This document shows positions 32,544 to 46,056 of a stretch of 64,000 nucleotides of DNA, piece after piece (position 1 is the first letter of the stretch; the number at the start of each line of letters is the position of its first letter). The notes under the pieces are model-generated. The model worked only from the letters and a program-made list of their open reading frames with translations, made no database searches and was not told where the DNA came from. Position numbers and translations under genes: made by a program. The stretch covers positions 4,149,012 to 4,213,011 of the forward strand of contig OZ029920.1 of NCBI GenBank assembly GCA_964023275.1, in the 5' to 3' direction. The DNA comes from Norana najaformis. Taxonomy: Eukaryota; Annelida; Clitellata; Crassiclitellata; Hormogastridae.

Positions 32544-32690
32544 CCACCACCACCACCATCACAACCGCCATCGTCATCAACATTTTCATATCCACTGCGA
32601 ACAACACCTTGACCACTGTAGTCTTCAATGTTTTGATCGTAACAATGACCAGAAGAACGGCTTTTGTCGTAATTAGTAGTTAAAGTGGAT

Positions 32691-33894
32691 TGAGTTTATA
32701 GGCTGGGAGAAATTGAGTGGAGGATTTGATGGATCAGGGTAGGATTTCTATGAAAGGTGAGACTTTAGTATTAAGTGTTTCAACACATCTTATGGCTGCC
32801 AGAGCCGTTGACGTCGACCACACATCACATATCGAAGTAAGAACGGGTCCATCAAATTTTTAAATTCATGTTTAACGACATCTCATGGCATCAGCGGCCG
32901 TTGATGTCATATAACAAATCAACAGTTTCACAAACAAACAATCTGCACATTAGACTATACAGCTAGTTAACACATTTGCTTTTTCAACTACACAAATAAC
33001 TAACATCAGTGGACTGCAGTTTCAACTAGTAGCTAAGTATATGTGAAGGAATTTTATACAGCATACAAACATAACATAACATAAATCGTAATTTGCCATA
33101 TTACTCCGTAGTTTCATACTGATATTCATTGAACAGGTTTTATATATCAGCAGGACATGAACAGAACGTAACGTATTCACATAAGGTATGGTTTATGTAT
33201 CGACGTATTATTCACAGCAATATCGGCATTTCTGGACAGTCTCACACAATTAAACGAAATGTCTTACATAAAGCCAGGAAACAATGATATAAAGGTGTTT
33301 AAGCTTAACTTAATATGTTTTACTAGTTTTAGTGTTTAACTGCATATGATGGCTTCCAGCGCAGTTGACATCGACATTCTCTTAACTTATATTTTCTGAA
33401 CAATTTGCGCTAATGGCAAATTTCAGTGCTTAAAGATAGTCGTTTGAATCTTCATGATTGAAGAATAGTTATTTATTCGACGGAAACTCCGGCTTATAAG
33501 ACTTCGTTAAAAGCGATTCAAAGGTGTCCAAGCATAGCCGGATATAAGAAGTAATCGTAAATCGTAAAGTTAAGAATTTCTGACGCGCTATTGAAAACTA
33601 AGCCCAAGGCACCTGTCCATTCATGATCGCTGAGTCAAGTCAAAGGAGTTGTTCAGCTAAACCACGATGACTAGCAAATTCAGGATGCGAGAAGACCACA
33701 GAGAAATGGAACAAGAACTGTTAAAAAGGGTAGTGTTTAGGCTGATGCAAACGGGAAGACGAAGGATTCGGTGGATCAATGTGGAAGTTTGTGCAAAGGT
33801 GGAACTTTAGTATCGATAATTATACACATACTATAGCTGCCTTGAGCCGTTCAGGTCCACCCCTTTAAAGAGGACCATCGCCTAACTATCCATT
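32691..33894 (+). repeat. K block, copy 8 (short)
   Basis: GGATTTGATGGATCAGGGTA near 32723, core near 32785 with GTTGACGTCGACCACACATC, a partial ACT-SINE core at 32870-32912, module AAAGGTGTTTAAGC near 33292, a second module near 33521 and a second K start (GTAAATCGTAAAGTTAAGA, 33556). 32915-33200 shows no module and no gene I recognise. Confidence 0.55.
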
Positions 33895-34116
33895 AGTTCC
33901 ACTGTTTAACGACAGCTTATGGCATCAAAGCCCGTTGCCGCCCCCCTCCTCCTTTATCCAGGCTTGGGACTGGCACTACCCCCAAACAAGGCAGTGGCGG
34001 ATTGTAGTTCTTCAGTTTAACGACAGCGTATGGCATCAAAGGCCGTTGCCGTCGCCCTCCTCCTTTATCCAGGCTTGGGACTGGCACTACCCCCAAACAA
34101 GGCTGTCGCGGAGTTT
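33895..34116 (-). repeat. Dimeric ACT-SINE with 9 bp target-site duplication
   Basis: Two head-to-tail units (33895-34004 and 34005-34116), both near consensus, are flanked by one perfect 9 bp repeat CTATCCATT (33886-33894 and 34117-34125). No duplication separates the two units, so the dimer probably inserted as one molecule or formed by unequal exchange after insertion. Confidence 0.85.
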
Positions 34117-34125
34117 CTATCCATT

Positions 34126-35330
34126 GAACTAAAATAAGCTTTATATAATCCTGCAAAACAACGATAGAAAGGTGTCGTAGCGTAATCTAATATATTTTAC
34201 CAGTACTAAGTGTCTAACGACTTCCGGTGTCTGCCAGTGCCATTGCCGTCGACCTTTCCTTAACCTACATTTCCTAACCAGTTCTACTCGATCTATTCCT
34301 AAATATCAGCCTCTAAATGAAGTGGTCACAAACTGGTTGAATATTAACTGGTTAAATCTCCGCTTATCGTTTTGACGTAAAGAAACCGAAAATAGACAGT
34401 TCGATTAAGTAACAAAGGAAATACTTTGGGCAATAATCGATATTGGTAGGAGTACAACATCTTTAAAGACATTTAATGGCTGACACAGTTAACGTTGATC
34501 TTCGCTTACATTTAAAGTTACCGTTGAAAAAATTAGCGATTTAACGAAAAATGTACAATACATCGAACATTATACAGCATATATACATCAGAAATGCAAT
34601 TTCAAAGTGTCTCAGTTTAGCCTAATATAATTCTACCCCGTTTCTCGTGATTTCTTATTCGGCCTCTTAACGAAATGAATTCTTAAGGCTTTCTTGACTA
34701 ATAGTAGCGATTTCACGAAAATTAGGAATAAATAATATCGGTAAAAGGGATTAAAAGGTGTCTAAACATTGTATAACGTTTCTAATAAATTTGACTGTTC
34801 AACGATATCTTGTGGCTTCCAAAGCAGACAACGTCAACTTTTACCTTACATCGAAAGGTACAAAATTTTAACACTAGGAAAGCATCGTCATTCACTAATA
34901 GAGCAGCTCGTCGTCGGCACCTTCATCATTATCGTCGTCGTTGTCGTCATCACTTCCACCATCATCACTGCTGCCGCCGCCTCAACACCATTACGACCAC
35001 CATTACCACCACCACCATCGCCACCGCCACCACCACCACCTCCATAACTGTTACCAGAACAATGTCGTCTTCGTAATCATTAGTGATGCTATGCTACTTT
35101 TCACCTTAACATCAGTGACGGAATTTGTAGCAACTTCTTATTCGAATTCTTATCTAATTCTTATGGCGGCCGAATCCGTTCAAGTTAACCGTAAATTACA
35201 TGAGCCTGTGGCTAGGTTAAATTAGCAGTTAGTAGAAGCAGTAGTTCCAATGCTGAGCCACATCTTATGGCAGCATAGGTCGTAGACGTCAACCTCCAGC
35301 AGTAGCAGACAGCATATAAAATCAGCCATT
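34126..35330 (+). repeat. K block, copy 9
   Basis: Module with TATATAA near 34141 and AAAGGTGTCGTAG (34168), cores near 34215, 34470 and 34800, module with AAAAGGTGTCTAAACATT (34754), then a TCG/CAC/CCA trinucleotide region (34920-35045). Four long open frames here come from the microsatellite. Confidence 0.65.
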
Positions 35331-35441
35331 AGTAGTAGTTCCTCAGTTTAACGACAGCTTATGGCATCAAAGGACGTTGCCGTCGCCCTCCTCCTTTATC
35401 CAGGCTTGGGACTGGCACTACTCCTAAACAGTGGCGGAGTT
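35331..35441 (-). repeat. ACT-SINE copy with 13 bp target-site duplication
   Basis: 111 bp copy. Flanks AAAATCAGCCATT (35318-35330) and AAAATTAGCCATT (35442-35454) agree at 12 of 13 positions. Confidence 0.85.
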
Positions 35442-35741
35442 AAAATTAGCCATTAAACAAAAATGAAAAATTTATAATAAAAGCGAGGGCAATTTAAAGG
35501 TGTCTAGAAAGAGTTGAATGCTATTAATAAATTCCAGCGTTCATAACTGAATTATACTTTAAATTTTATTGATATTCTTCATCTTAAGTCTCGCATTTCA
35601 TAAATTAATTTCATAAAACAAATGAAAGGAGACATTATTTTTACTTATTCTGGAAGGTTGTTGGTAATAATAATAATATTAATAATGATAATAATATTAA
35701 AATTAATAATATTATTATTATTATTAGTAGTAGTAGTAGTG

Positions 35742-35773
<32 letters not shown>

Positions 35774-36184
35774 GGGAGTAGTAGTAGTAGTAGTATATTT
35801 TTCAAAAAAAAATTGTAACGACGCATCATCATCATCATTATTATTATTACCATTATCACCACCACCATATCAGCCGCTTAATAGTTACTCAGTTTTAAGG
35901 ACAGCTTATAGTATCAAAGGCCGTTGCCGTTACTGTTTTTTGGTCATCAGCGGCTTGAGCGTTGATAACAATTATATAAAAACAAGAAACAGTGATATAA
36001 AGGTGTCTAAGCGTAACCAATTTTTGAAATTAACATTAGTATTTAATGACTTATTATGGCTGACAGAGCAGCTCACGTCGACTTTTCCTTAATTTGCATT
36101 TAAGTTACCATTTCTACAATGGCACATCTTCATCATCATCGACAACATCATCATCATCAACATCAACATCATCAACATCATCAA

Positions 36185-36229
<45 letters not shown>

Positions 36230-36250
36230 TATCATCATCACTTTCGGTAT
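35442..36250 (+). repeat. K block, copy 10 (partial) with microsatellites
   Basis: Modules near 35497 and 36001; an AAT/ATT then AGT/GGT run at 35664-35800; a partial ACT-SINE at 35881-35932; a long CAT/CAACAT run at 36124-36240. His-, Ser- and Asp-rich frames are repeat translations. Confidence 0.6.
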
Positions 36251-37440
36251 TTCCTAATGAGCATGTTAGCCTCGTGGCTGAATCAATTTGAATCAATTCC
36301 TGTTAGGCGCTCTATAAATACTCAAGTGTTGCTCCGAATTGTCGCGAAACGTCGTTAAGTGAAAGTCCACAGTGCAATTCAAACATTGAGAAGATTCCTT
36401 CAATGGACGCAGTATGAAGTCTACTATTACATTTACAAACATTCAGTGGGTGATTGGGTTAATGGCAGATGTAGAAAGACAGACAGACAGACAGACACAC
36501 AGACAGAAAAAGAGGGATCTTAACGACGGACGGACGGACGCACGGACGGACGCACGGACGGATCTAATTGATGTCGGAAAAATGGATGGATGGATGTATT
36601 CATGGAGGGGGGAGTGGGATTGGATGGATGGATGGATGGGCGGGCGGGCGGGATTTGCGTGTGTGGGTTTTTGGGTGGATGCGTTGGTGGGTAGATGGAT
36701 GGATACAGAGAGTCAGTGTTCAGCAGTGATGGAGAGAAGCACAAGAATAAGAGAAAGATATAGAGAGACAGAGAATCAGATAGACAGAGACAGAGACAGA
36801 GTGACAGAGACAAAGACAAATACAGAGAGAGAGACAGAGAGGAGAAAGAGTTGCAGGAAATGAGGAGGGGTAGGTAGTATCGTCATCAGGATTGAATTCG
36901 ATCTGCCATAGATGAAGACGTGTAACTGATATATCGACGCCCAGCAAACAATCGAACTACGCCGAGGCACACAGTTGAACAAGGGTGAAGAAGGGTTTAC
37001 AGGAGACAGACAGACATACAGACACACACACAGACAGACATACAGACACACACACAGACAGACACTCAAACACAGAAACACACACAGACAAACAGAAAGT
37101 GACAAACAGACACAGGCCAAATTATAGGCAATGGCAGAGACGCACATAACCTCATAGGAAGAAATGCAGACAGGTGGAGACTGACAAGGATACACATAGG
37201 CTGACAGACAGACAGACAAAAAGACAGAGTGTGGCAGGGAGTCACGCAGACATTCGAACAAACGTCACAGACATACACACACAGACATCCGAACAGAGAG
37301 GAAGACAGCACGTCTTTTCGCAGTAAAATTCCGAAGGATAAATATTCGTCCTTCGGCATTGGGGCGCTACATAATTTCAGAGGAACCAATGACGTCTGGC
37401 GCGAACAACTAATCGCCTAATAAGCCAGCTAATAAGCAAC
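36250..37440. repeat. D block, copy 1
   Basis: Non-module segment paralogous to 53135-54262. The left flank TTGTCGCGAAACGTCG and GAAAGTCCACAGTGCAA (36341-36380), a core of (GACA)n, (GGAC)n, (GGAT)n and (GAGA)n runs (36476-36842, 36999-37080), the stretch CAAACAATCGAACTACGCCG near 36945, and the right end GGGGCGCTACATAATTTCAG and GACGTCTGGCGCGAACAACT are all shared. No gene; the Cys/Leu/Ser-rich frames on the minus strand come from the tetranucleotide repeats. Confidence 0.75.
37331..37356. other. Hairpin in D block copy 1
   Basis: CCGAAGGA (37331-37338) and TCCTTCGG (37349-37356) are exact reverse complements with a 10 nt loop. They follow GTCTTTTCGCAGTAAAATT. The paralogue at 54171-54196 has different bases but still pairs. 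Confidence 0.75.
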
Positions 37441-37984
37441 TGTGCTCACCAGCATCGTCTCCTCAGCACCAAGCCGCCACACCCGTCAAATCAAATGACT
37501 TTTCGCAAAAATTGCATAACAATTAAAATGTAACCTAGAGTTCTTGAATACGTTGGCGGCTATTTAACTATACTAAACGAATGTGACTTACGACAAATGG
37601 GGTTACCTGTTGAGCCAAATGACTTCAGACAGTACATAATTTTAGACTGAAAATGGAAGATTTTTTCCATCAAGAAGTTTCAATGCTTCGTATTGATGTG
37701 CATTGGCGTTGAATGTTTAACGAGACCTTTTAGCCGCCAGAACCGTTAACGCCGAGTCTACAGCTGATAACATTGAGCGATGAATTTCAAAGGAAATCAC
37801 ATAAATCGACAATTTACAACGCTTTATTTATAATGCTGAAAAAAGCGATTTAAAGGTGTCTAAACCTAGTCTCAGAATAATAGCAGTCTCGTGTGTTTGA
37901 CATCTTACGTGTGTAAGTGCAGCTTTGCGTGAATCTTAATCTTTCGAGGCAGTTAGTAGTTCCAATGTTTAACGACATCACTGA
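37441..37984 (+). repeat. U block, copy 1
   Basis: Matches 55881-56450 (ACAATTAAAATGTAACCTAG, ACAGTACATAATTTTAGA, AAGAAGTTTCAATGC, then a core AACCGTTAACGCCGAGTCTA) and in part 60965-61140. A module with TAAAGGTGTCTAAACC is at 37851. A truncated ACT-SINE is at 37951-37985. Confidence 0.6.
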
Positions 37985-38682
37985 TGCAATCTGCACTTCG
38001 CTTAGAACAATTTACAAATTTCCAGAATCAGTTAAACTTTACTAGACACTATCTGATAAGATCAGACTATGACAAGCACCAATTAGCCATAAATTGTACG
38101 CGCTCTGCATGTAAATTTCTCTTTGCATTAACTAACAATGAGGTAAGTTTAAACACAAGTAAAATGAGTCGGCGTCAAACGGCCCTGGCAGCCACAAGAT
38201 GTCGTTAATCTCTTGATGAAAATAACAGATTGCTTGAACACCTTTAAATCAGCTCTTCAAGGCGCTATATATACCTCGTTTCCTAACATTCTATCATTTG
38301 GAAACAATTATTCAAAACTTTCGCAATCACTAATTGGTATATGTGATGTCCATGCAAATTTCTGACAGACGCAAGATGTCGTTAAGCACTCGAGACTACT
38401 ATTAGTTTGAAAAAAAATACAGACATTCAAATCGTATTTTAATCGAAAAATAATCCTCAATTTTCGTTCACCTTAATGTTTTATTGGTATATGGGACTTA
38501 ACGGTTATGGAAGCCACAAGATGTCTTCAAAAAGTAACTGCTAGTACAAAGTGCTCAGCTGTATTCGACACCTTAAAAATCAAAAAGTAACTGCTAGTAC
38601 AAAGTGGTCAGCTGTATTCGACACCTTTAAAACGTTGTGCTCTGTTGCTATATATTTAATTCACGCGGTCCCTTACATACAT
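37985..38682 (-). repeat. N block, copy 2
   Basis: Reversed modules: CACAAGATGTCGTTAATC near 38193 with ACACCTTTAAATCAGC at 38241 and TATATATA near 38267. Then GACGCAAGATGTCGTTAAGC near 38369. AAGTGCTCAGCTGTATTCGA occurs twice (38551 and a variant at 38602), a local tandem duplication of about 50 bp. Confidence 0.65.
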
Positions 38683-38946
38683 AACTCCGCCACTGCCTTG
38701 TTCGGGGGTAGTGCCAGTCCCAACCCTGGATAAAGGAGGAGGGCGACGGCAACGGCTTTTGATGCCATAAGCTGTCGTTACACTGAGGAACTACTACTAT
38801 TACTACTTCCATACATTAATTCCGCCACTGCCCTGTTTGGGGGTAGTGCCAGTCCCAATCCTGGATTAAGGAGGAGGGCGACGTCAACGACCTTTGATGT
38901 CATAAGATGTCGTTAAACTGAGGAACTACTACTACTTCCACACATT
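38683..38946 (+). repeat. Tandem pair of ACT-SINEs at one target
   Basis: Copy one is 38683-38805 and copy two 38818-38934. The sequences before, between and after are CTTACATACAT, CTTCCATACATT and CTTCCACACATT. This suggests the second copy inserted into or next to the target duplication of the first. Both end in (ACT)n. Confidence 0.82.
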
Positions 38947-39900
<954 letters not shown>

Positions 39901-40108
39901 TTACAATCATTAAGCAAAAAAATGTTCACATAACAGGAAATCTCATCGAAAGTCAGTGTTTAGGCTGAGAGAAAGGACAGGTGGAGGATAAAACGGATCA
40001 GGGCAGGATTTCTTGGAAATGTAGGTTTTATTATCAGGTGTTAAACGACATATAATGGCACCAGAGCCGTTGTCCTCGACAACACATTTTTTCAGTAGAC
40101 TAGCGATT

Positions 40109-40226
40109 AGTAGTTGTTCCAGTATTTTAGCGACATCTTATGGCATCAAAGACCGTTGACGTCGCCCTCCTCCTTTTATCCAGGCTTGGGACTGGCACTA
40201 CCCCCAAACAAGGCAGTGGCGGAGTT
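40109..40226 (-). repeat. ACT-SINE copy
   Basis: AGTAGTTGTTCCAGTATTTT through TTTTATCCAGGCTTGGGACT to CAAGGCAGTGGCGGAGTTA. It is absent from the paralogous R copy 2, whose array part starts at 46348. Confidence 0.8.
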
Positions 40227-41787
40227 ATGCTACCGAATGAACGTTAATATCGATTATATAACGTCAATAAAGACCGATATAGAGGTGTCTAAACGTAACC
40301 AAATATTTTTTATTTTTATTAGCATCCATGTTTAATGTCTTATAATGGCTGCCATAGCCACTCTCCACGACCTTTCCTTAATTTATATTCAATTTACCAT
40401 TTGTTTTTTTGCCAAACAATATTGATTAAACAAAGTTGTCTTAGACTGGTTGAATATTAATTACGAGTGTTCAACGACATCTTGTGACTGATCGGATCAT
40501 TTAAGTGGAGTGTACCTTCCTTCACATATTATAAGCTTAACTGATTCAATCTACACACGTTGTTTAGAAGCCAAAAATTTAAACAATCAGTTAAATTGCC
40601 CAGGAAATACCTTAAGCAATATTAGAAAATAATAGAATTAATTCATGTTTAAAGATATTTTATGGTCGCTAGGGCCGATAACGTCGTTTAAAATTACCGC
40701 CGATAGAATCAGTGATTTAACGAAAATTGACAATATAAAACGAGAGGTAAAGGAATTTCAAAGTCACTAGTAATCTACCCAGTTTCTTAGGATTATTTAT
40801 TCGACTTCGTAACAAAACGAATTCAACCGTACCCTACATGCTAATGAACTGTATTTTTTTAATTAAAGAAAAATTAACGAAAATTTAGAATAAATAAATT
40901 CGGTGAAAGTGATTTAAAGGTGTCTAAACTTAACCAAATGATGCCTTCATTATTAGTAGTTGTAATATCGAGTTTAATGACAGCTTGTGAGTTATTTGGC
41001 CCTAAAAGTCCACCTGATCAACGCGGTGCCGCGCCCTATAACTAATTTAAATTCACATTTCCCAATTTTAATCTGGTTAATTGAACGTTTTCTTGGTTAG
41101 ATTCTAAGTACTTAAGAATCGTGCTTACTGTACGAGAGAGAGACAGACAGACAGCAAGACAGACTACGTACTTAAGAATCGTGCTTACAGTACGAGAGAG
41201 GGAGAGCGAGACAGAGAGGAGAGAGAGGAGAGAGAGACAGAGAGAGAAATAGACAGACAGAGACAAACAGACAGAGAGAGAGAGGGAGACATGCAGATGA
41301 TGTCCAGGCTTTTGTTCAGGGACCTCAGTTTACGCTATAAAGACTGATGATGTGATGTGCATGCTTCGAGATTCAGCTCTTGTATTTGCAGTGGCCCGAG
41401 CCTTTCGGAATCTCCGAATTGCCAGATCGCCTTAACCAAACTCACTGCAGTGCTATTATATAAACTAACGGTTTCACCGAGTCATATAGGAACCTAGATT
41501 TTGTGGCAAAATTGTACCCATCCCTCATCCTACCTCAAATAACCCAACTTCGGTCTCAACCTCCAACCTGAACTAACCTCAATCAACCTCAACTTCAGTC
41601 TCAACCTAAACCTCAACTGACCTCAACCAACCTCGACCTCAATCTCAAACTCCAACCTCAACTTCAAGCAACCTCAACCTCCTCAACAACCAGCCTTTGA
41701 TAAAAGTATGAGATGATGCAGCAGTAGAGAGTACTTTAGCGACGAAGAGGCGAACCAGCAACAGATGCAATCGACGAGCGGGAACTA

Positions 41788-41947
<160 letters not shown>

Positions 41948-42940
41948 TGATATAAACAACGATATATAGCGCCTTTTCATGCCTTACAGGACGCCGCTAA
42001 CGGTTGGTAGGTTGTTTATGTTCACCGAAGTAGTTTCATATGAAGGTGGTTAACGAAGCACTGGTAACTTTATCCAGGCTTCGGACTGGTATTACTCCAC
42101 TAAAAACAGCCGCTCACTTTCGTGAGAGATTTTAGCGAAAACTAGGAGTATATTGTATCGACTAAAATGCGATTTAAAAGCATATGAACAGAGTTAAATC
42201 AAATATTTATGATTAATAATAAGGTTACTTTTAGACACCATTACATCGCTTCTTTCGTTACATATATCTCGAAATCGTTTCATCGCTGTCCGCCATCGCC
42301 ATCAAGCGTCAACGGTCGTGTCAACCACATAAATGTCATTAATTAACAGCGGACACTATTTATAATCGCTAGTTTTCCTCCTTATTAGCCGACTTATAAT
42401 ACCCGATACAGTAATGGTTTTGGTCTTTCTTTCCCCCGCTTTTATCCAGGTTTTGGACTGGCACCACCCCACCCGACTACAGGTATCGGCGGAGTTAACC
42501 TGCCTACGTGGTGTTAAAGGTAATTAAGAGCAACTAGTTCCTGTCTACGCAAAATGTCACCAGTTGCTGGCCCCCGCACACACGTAGAGCCCTTTTATGT
42601 ATAGTAGTGTCTAGTCTTTAGCCCCAACTGATGACTGCCAACTCCTTTTACGTCGACCATACTATACACAAAAACGCCAATACACTAATGATTGTGTCAG
42701 TACATATCTTAAAAGGTAGCAATTAGTAGTAGTTTCCAATGTTTAACGACAGCTTATGGCCGCCAAAGCTGTTTATGTCGACCTTCAATAGATCTGAACA
42801 GTTCAGAAAATCTAATTATTGAAAGAAATGAGGATTCATATAACGTCGGAAAGAGCGATTTAAAGGTGTCCAAGCGCAGCCACATTTCGTATTTTGTGCT
42901 ATATAAGTTATCAAATACAATACAATACAATTGTTTAATT

Positions 42941-43720
42941 CTGCACCAACTTCGTCATGCATCACCAGGCATAAATCGATGGCGCACCAATGCATATCTG
43001 AAAATCCAGTACATCGAATGGACGAAATATTCGCCCATTTTGATATAGATATAAATAAAACTGATAAAATATAACTCGGAATATTTTTCGAAGCGACCAC
43101 TGATTCGGATGCGATCTGTACTTAATTAACAATAACCTAAAAATTTCCAGAATCAGTAAAACTTGACTAGACTCTATCAGATAACAGCGTAATAAACAAC
43201 AATTTGCTGTTATATGCAGGTAAATTCCTCTTTGTATTAACTAACAGTGAGATAGGCCTACGTTTAAACACAAGTAAAATGAGTCGGCGTAAAACGGCCC
43301 TGGCAGCCACAAAATGTAGTTCATCTTTCGATACTAGTTAAAATAACGGATTATTTGAACACCTTTAAATCAGCTTTTCAAGGGGCTATATATTATTCAT
43401 TTCGTCCAATCCTTAGCTGCTTCGTCTCCTCAAGTATATATGTGAAGTTGATGTAAAATTTCTGAGCCAGAAGATGTCGTTAAACACTCGACAATACTAA
43501 TATTTAAGGAAACATTTGCAGACATTTAAATCACATTTCAGCCGTAAAATAATCCTCATTCTTTTCGTTGATTATTGATATTTTATTGCTTTATGGAAGC
43601 CACACGATGTCTTCAAAACGTAAGCGCTAGTACAAAGTGCACAGCTATACAGTATTCGACACCTTTAAAACGTTCTGTTCTACTGCTATATATTTAATTC
43701 ACGCGTTCAATCCGATATTT
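42941..43720 (-). repeat. N block, copy 3
   Basis: ATAAATCGATGGCGCACCAA near 42972, ACTAGACTCTATCAGATAA near 43167, reversed cores near 43300 and 43470, reversed element near 43355, AGTGCACAGCTATACAGTAT near 43636. Confidence 0.65.
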
Positions 43721-43828
43721 AACTCCGCCACTGCCTTATTGGGGGGTAGTGCCAATCCCAAGTCTGGATAAAAAGGAGGAGGGCGACGGCAACGGCCTTT
43801 GATGTCGTTAAACTGCGGAACTACTACT
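43721..43828 (+). repeat. ACT-SINE copy with 12 bp target-site duplication
   Basis: AACTCCGCCACTGCCTTATT to GGAACTACTACT. Flanks AATCCGATATTT (43709-43720) and AATCCGACATTT (43829-43840) differ once. The copy lacks the CCATAAGAT part of the core. Confidence 0.82.
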
Positions 43829-44264
43829 AATCCGACATTTAAATCGGAGTTCGGGCTAAGGGTGTGCATGGATTTACGGCGTTTAATCGTTGGATTAATT
43901 CGTTTAGTCGTTGGATTAAAACGTTGGATTCATTTCCGAGATATTCAGCATTTGAGGATTTTTTTCGATCGAGGATTTTATTCGCCGTCTGCGACTGGTT
44001 TTGAGTTTTGCTTTTTGACGATGTGATTGTTTGCGTTTTGAAGTCACTAGGTCGGCAGGACGCGGCTTTTCGCGCGATTTGGCGGAAAATTATTATTGTC
44101 GAAAAACAAAAATTAATATAAAAATCCATATCGAAATAAACTGATCGAACTGGACTAAAACAAAATCAGGTCGGTGTGTTTATCTCGCCCTGAAGGAGTA
44201 AAAATTCCTCGGACGAGGGGCAGAGGTCGAAAACAGGACATTTTGCACTGTCCTATCGCAGCAA

Positions 44265-45655
44265 ATGACTACAACTCAAACAAAGACACCCACGAAACAG
44301 AGGTTGACGAGGACACATCGTCCTCGGCTGACGAACACCTCTACTGAAATTATCACTAGTACTAAAAAGGAAGAAGTTGACGTTGCAGGAAATGCATCAT
44401 CCAGTAAAGACAGCGACAGCGAAGCAGACAGCATGAGCGACCAAAAGGAAGCCGTATTCGCTACAAAGACGAGGAAGGAAAAGGAGAGGTTGACGACAGA
44501 TGATTTCATGAAGCGACCAACCATAACAGAACTACAACCCATCGCCAGTAAGAGTCTGCAATCCAAAAATCGCACACATAAACGTTGTAAAGGAAAGAAC
44601 ATTCCTAATTTGTCTGTCAGTGAGGATACATTGTTATGTGAATTTGAAAACATATTTGAAAACTTTGCTAAAACCCAAGATATGGAAACGGTTGAAACAG
44701 CCCCCCATGTGGTGCAAGGGGTTGAGACCCCAAGTAATGAGACCGCACCTAAAATACGCAGACCTACTAACGTAAACAATACTAACGTAAACTATAGTAA
44801 CGTAAACAATGGGTCTATTAATATCGCCACGAGCCAGAAACGGAGTGTGTCAGATACTCGTCCTAATATCAAAACAAGACCGGCTCTAATAGCCGAGTAA
44901 CGACAAAAAATTATTGAAACCTTCTCTCGCACAGAATACATAGCTGGCTAGGGAGGTGAATTAGTGCAGTTATTCAAATCCAAGTCCCGACAGTTACAGA
45001 AAGAATTGGTTGAGAAAGCGGGAGGTTCGGTGAACAAAGTACACCAATGTGACGGGAGTTTAAAAGTCATAACATCAAATGAAAGCCAAAAGCAAAAACT
45101 AAGGGCTTTAAAAATGCTCAATGGGAAACGAGTTAAGGTTAGTTTACCATACGCTCTGACAAGACCACATCCAATACAGATGGATAAAAGACTCAATTTC
45201 CCAGTCAGGACATTGATTATTTTGTTAAAGGATTAATCTATGGCTTGCAGGAAACCCAAGAAAATCTAGATGAGATAGCTGGTAAAATAGGGGCGCATCA
45301 CACGAAAAGGATAGGAAACCCTGAAAGCAGCGAAACTACTGTCATCGCTTATTTCAAGGAAATATATCTTCCCTCGCATGTAGGCCTAACCACAGACGGT
45401 CAAAGATACAAAGTCCATCCGTTTATATCTAAGCCGCGACGATGCGACCAATATCAGAAATTTGGACATTCAAAAAATCAATGTCAAATAATTTTATCTA
45501 CAGCTCCTACAAAGATTGTCCAAATAAAGACCCCCCTAAATGCTCCAACTGTTTTCAAGATCATAGTGCAGCCCATAGGCAGTGTCCAGTGTATATCAAA
45601 ACTCAGGAAATTCTAAAAGTACGCCCTATAGAAAAACTCGATTATGCCTAAGCAC
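44265..45655 (+). pseudogene. LINE ORF1 (gag-like, zinc knuckle), broken
   Basis: From ATG at 44265 the frame encodes a Lys/Thr-rich N-terminus (211 aa) to a stop at 44898. The same frame resumes after a second stop near 44949 (LQKELVEKAGGSVNKVHQCD), then shifts twice (about 45236 and 45450). The later part has ETTVIAYFKEIYLPSHVGLT and a zinc-knuckle region: RRCDQYQKFGHSKNQCQ, in which the second Cys is Tyr, then CPNKDPPKCSNCFQDHSAAH and RQCPVYIK. This is the ORF1 type of Jockey/I-like LINEs, which package LINE RNA. Two stops and two frameshifts show it is dead. Confidence 0.8.
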
Positions 45656-46056
45656 TTACGAATCACTGGACACTCATATACCTATATGAAGTTTGCTTAC
45701 TGCCTCTGTTGCAAAACTCAATCCTCAGCCTTCCAATACTATCCTCGATTTTACACAACAGCCTATAAATGACTTCTTTAGCATAAACTCCAATAGGTAC
45801 AGAGCAGTAAGCAATACCACACCCCCAACAGACATAGCTAACGAAAGCCAGATTCAAATTGCCAGCATCATTATTTTTGTACTTGGGTGTCTAAGGATCA
45901 CAGACAAACACGATTCAAAGGCTGCAATGAAAAATATTTTTCCAAAGTTGCCTCGAAATTCTTATTTAACGGAGATATCAGGTTCTGCTGGAGGGATGAT
46001 CAGAAATATTTTTTTCAAAAAATACATCGACCTTTGCATTATGGGTTTAGTTATTT

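Larger units (their letters stand above)
29957..32690 (+). repeat. K block, copy 7, with two LINEs and an ACT-SINE
   Basis: Module near 29975-30025; GAGGTTGAGAAACATTGAAG (30058); purine-rich part to 30250; modules near 30380 and 31635; cores near 30440, 31220 and 31530; TCATCATCAT run 32503-32570. Order as in K1. Confidence 0.65.

Noticed and set aside
35622-36358. Long Val-, His-, Ser- and Asp-rich open frames
   Set aside because: They are translations of AGT, AAT and CAT microsatellites in several frames and on both strands.
36414-37389. Overlapping frames rich in Asp/Arg/Glu (+) and Cys/Leu/Ser (-)
   Set aside because: They follow GACA, GGAC, GGAT and GAGA repeats; the D-block paralogue at 53135-54262 shows different frames.
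44276-44779. 167-residue minus-strand frame
   Set aside because: Antisense shadow of the LINE ORF1 frame starting at 44265.
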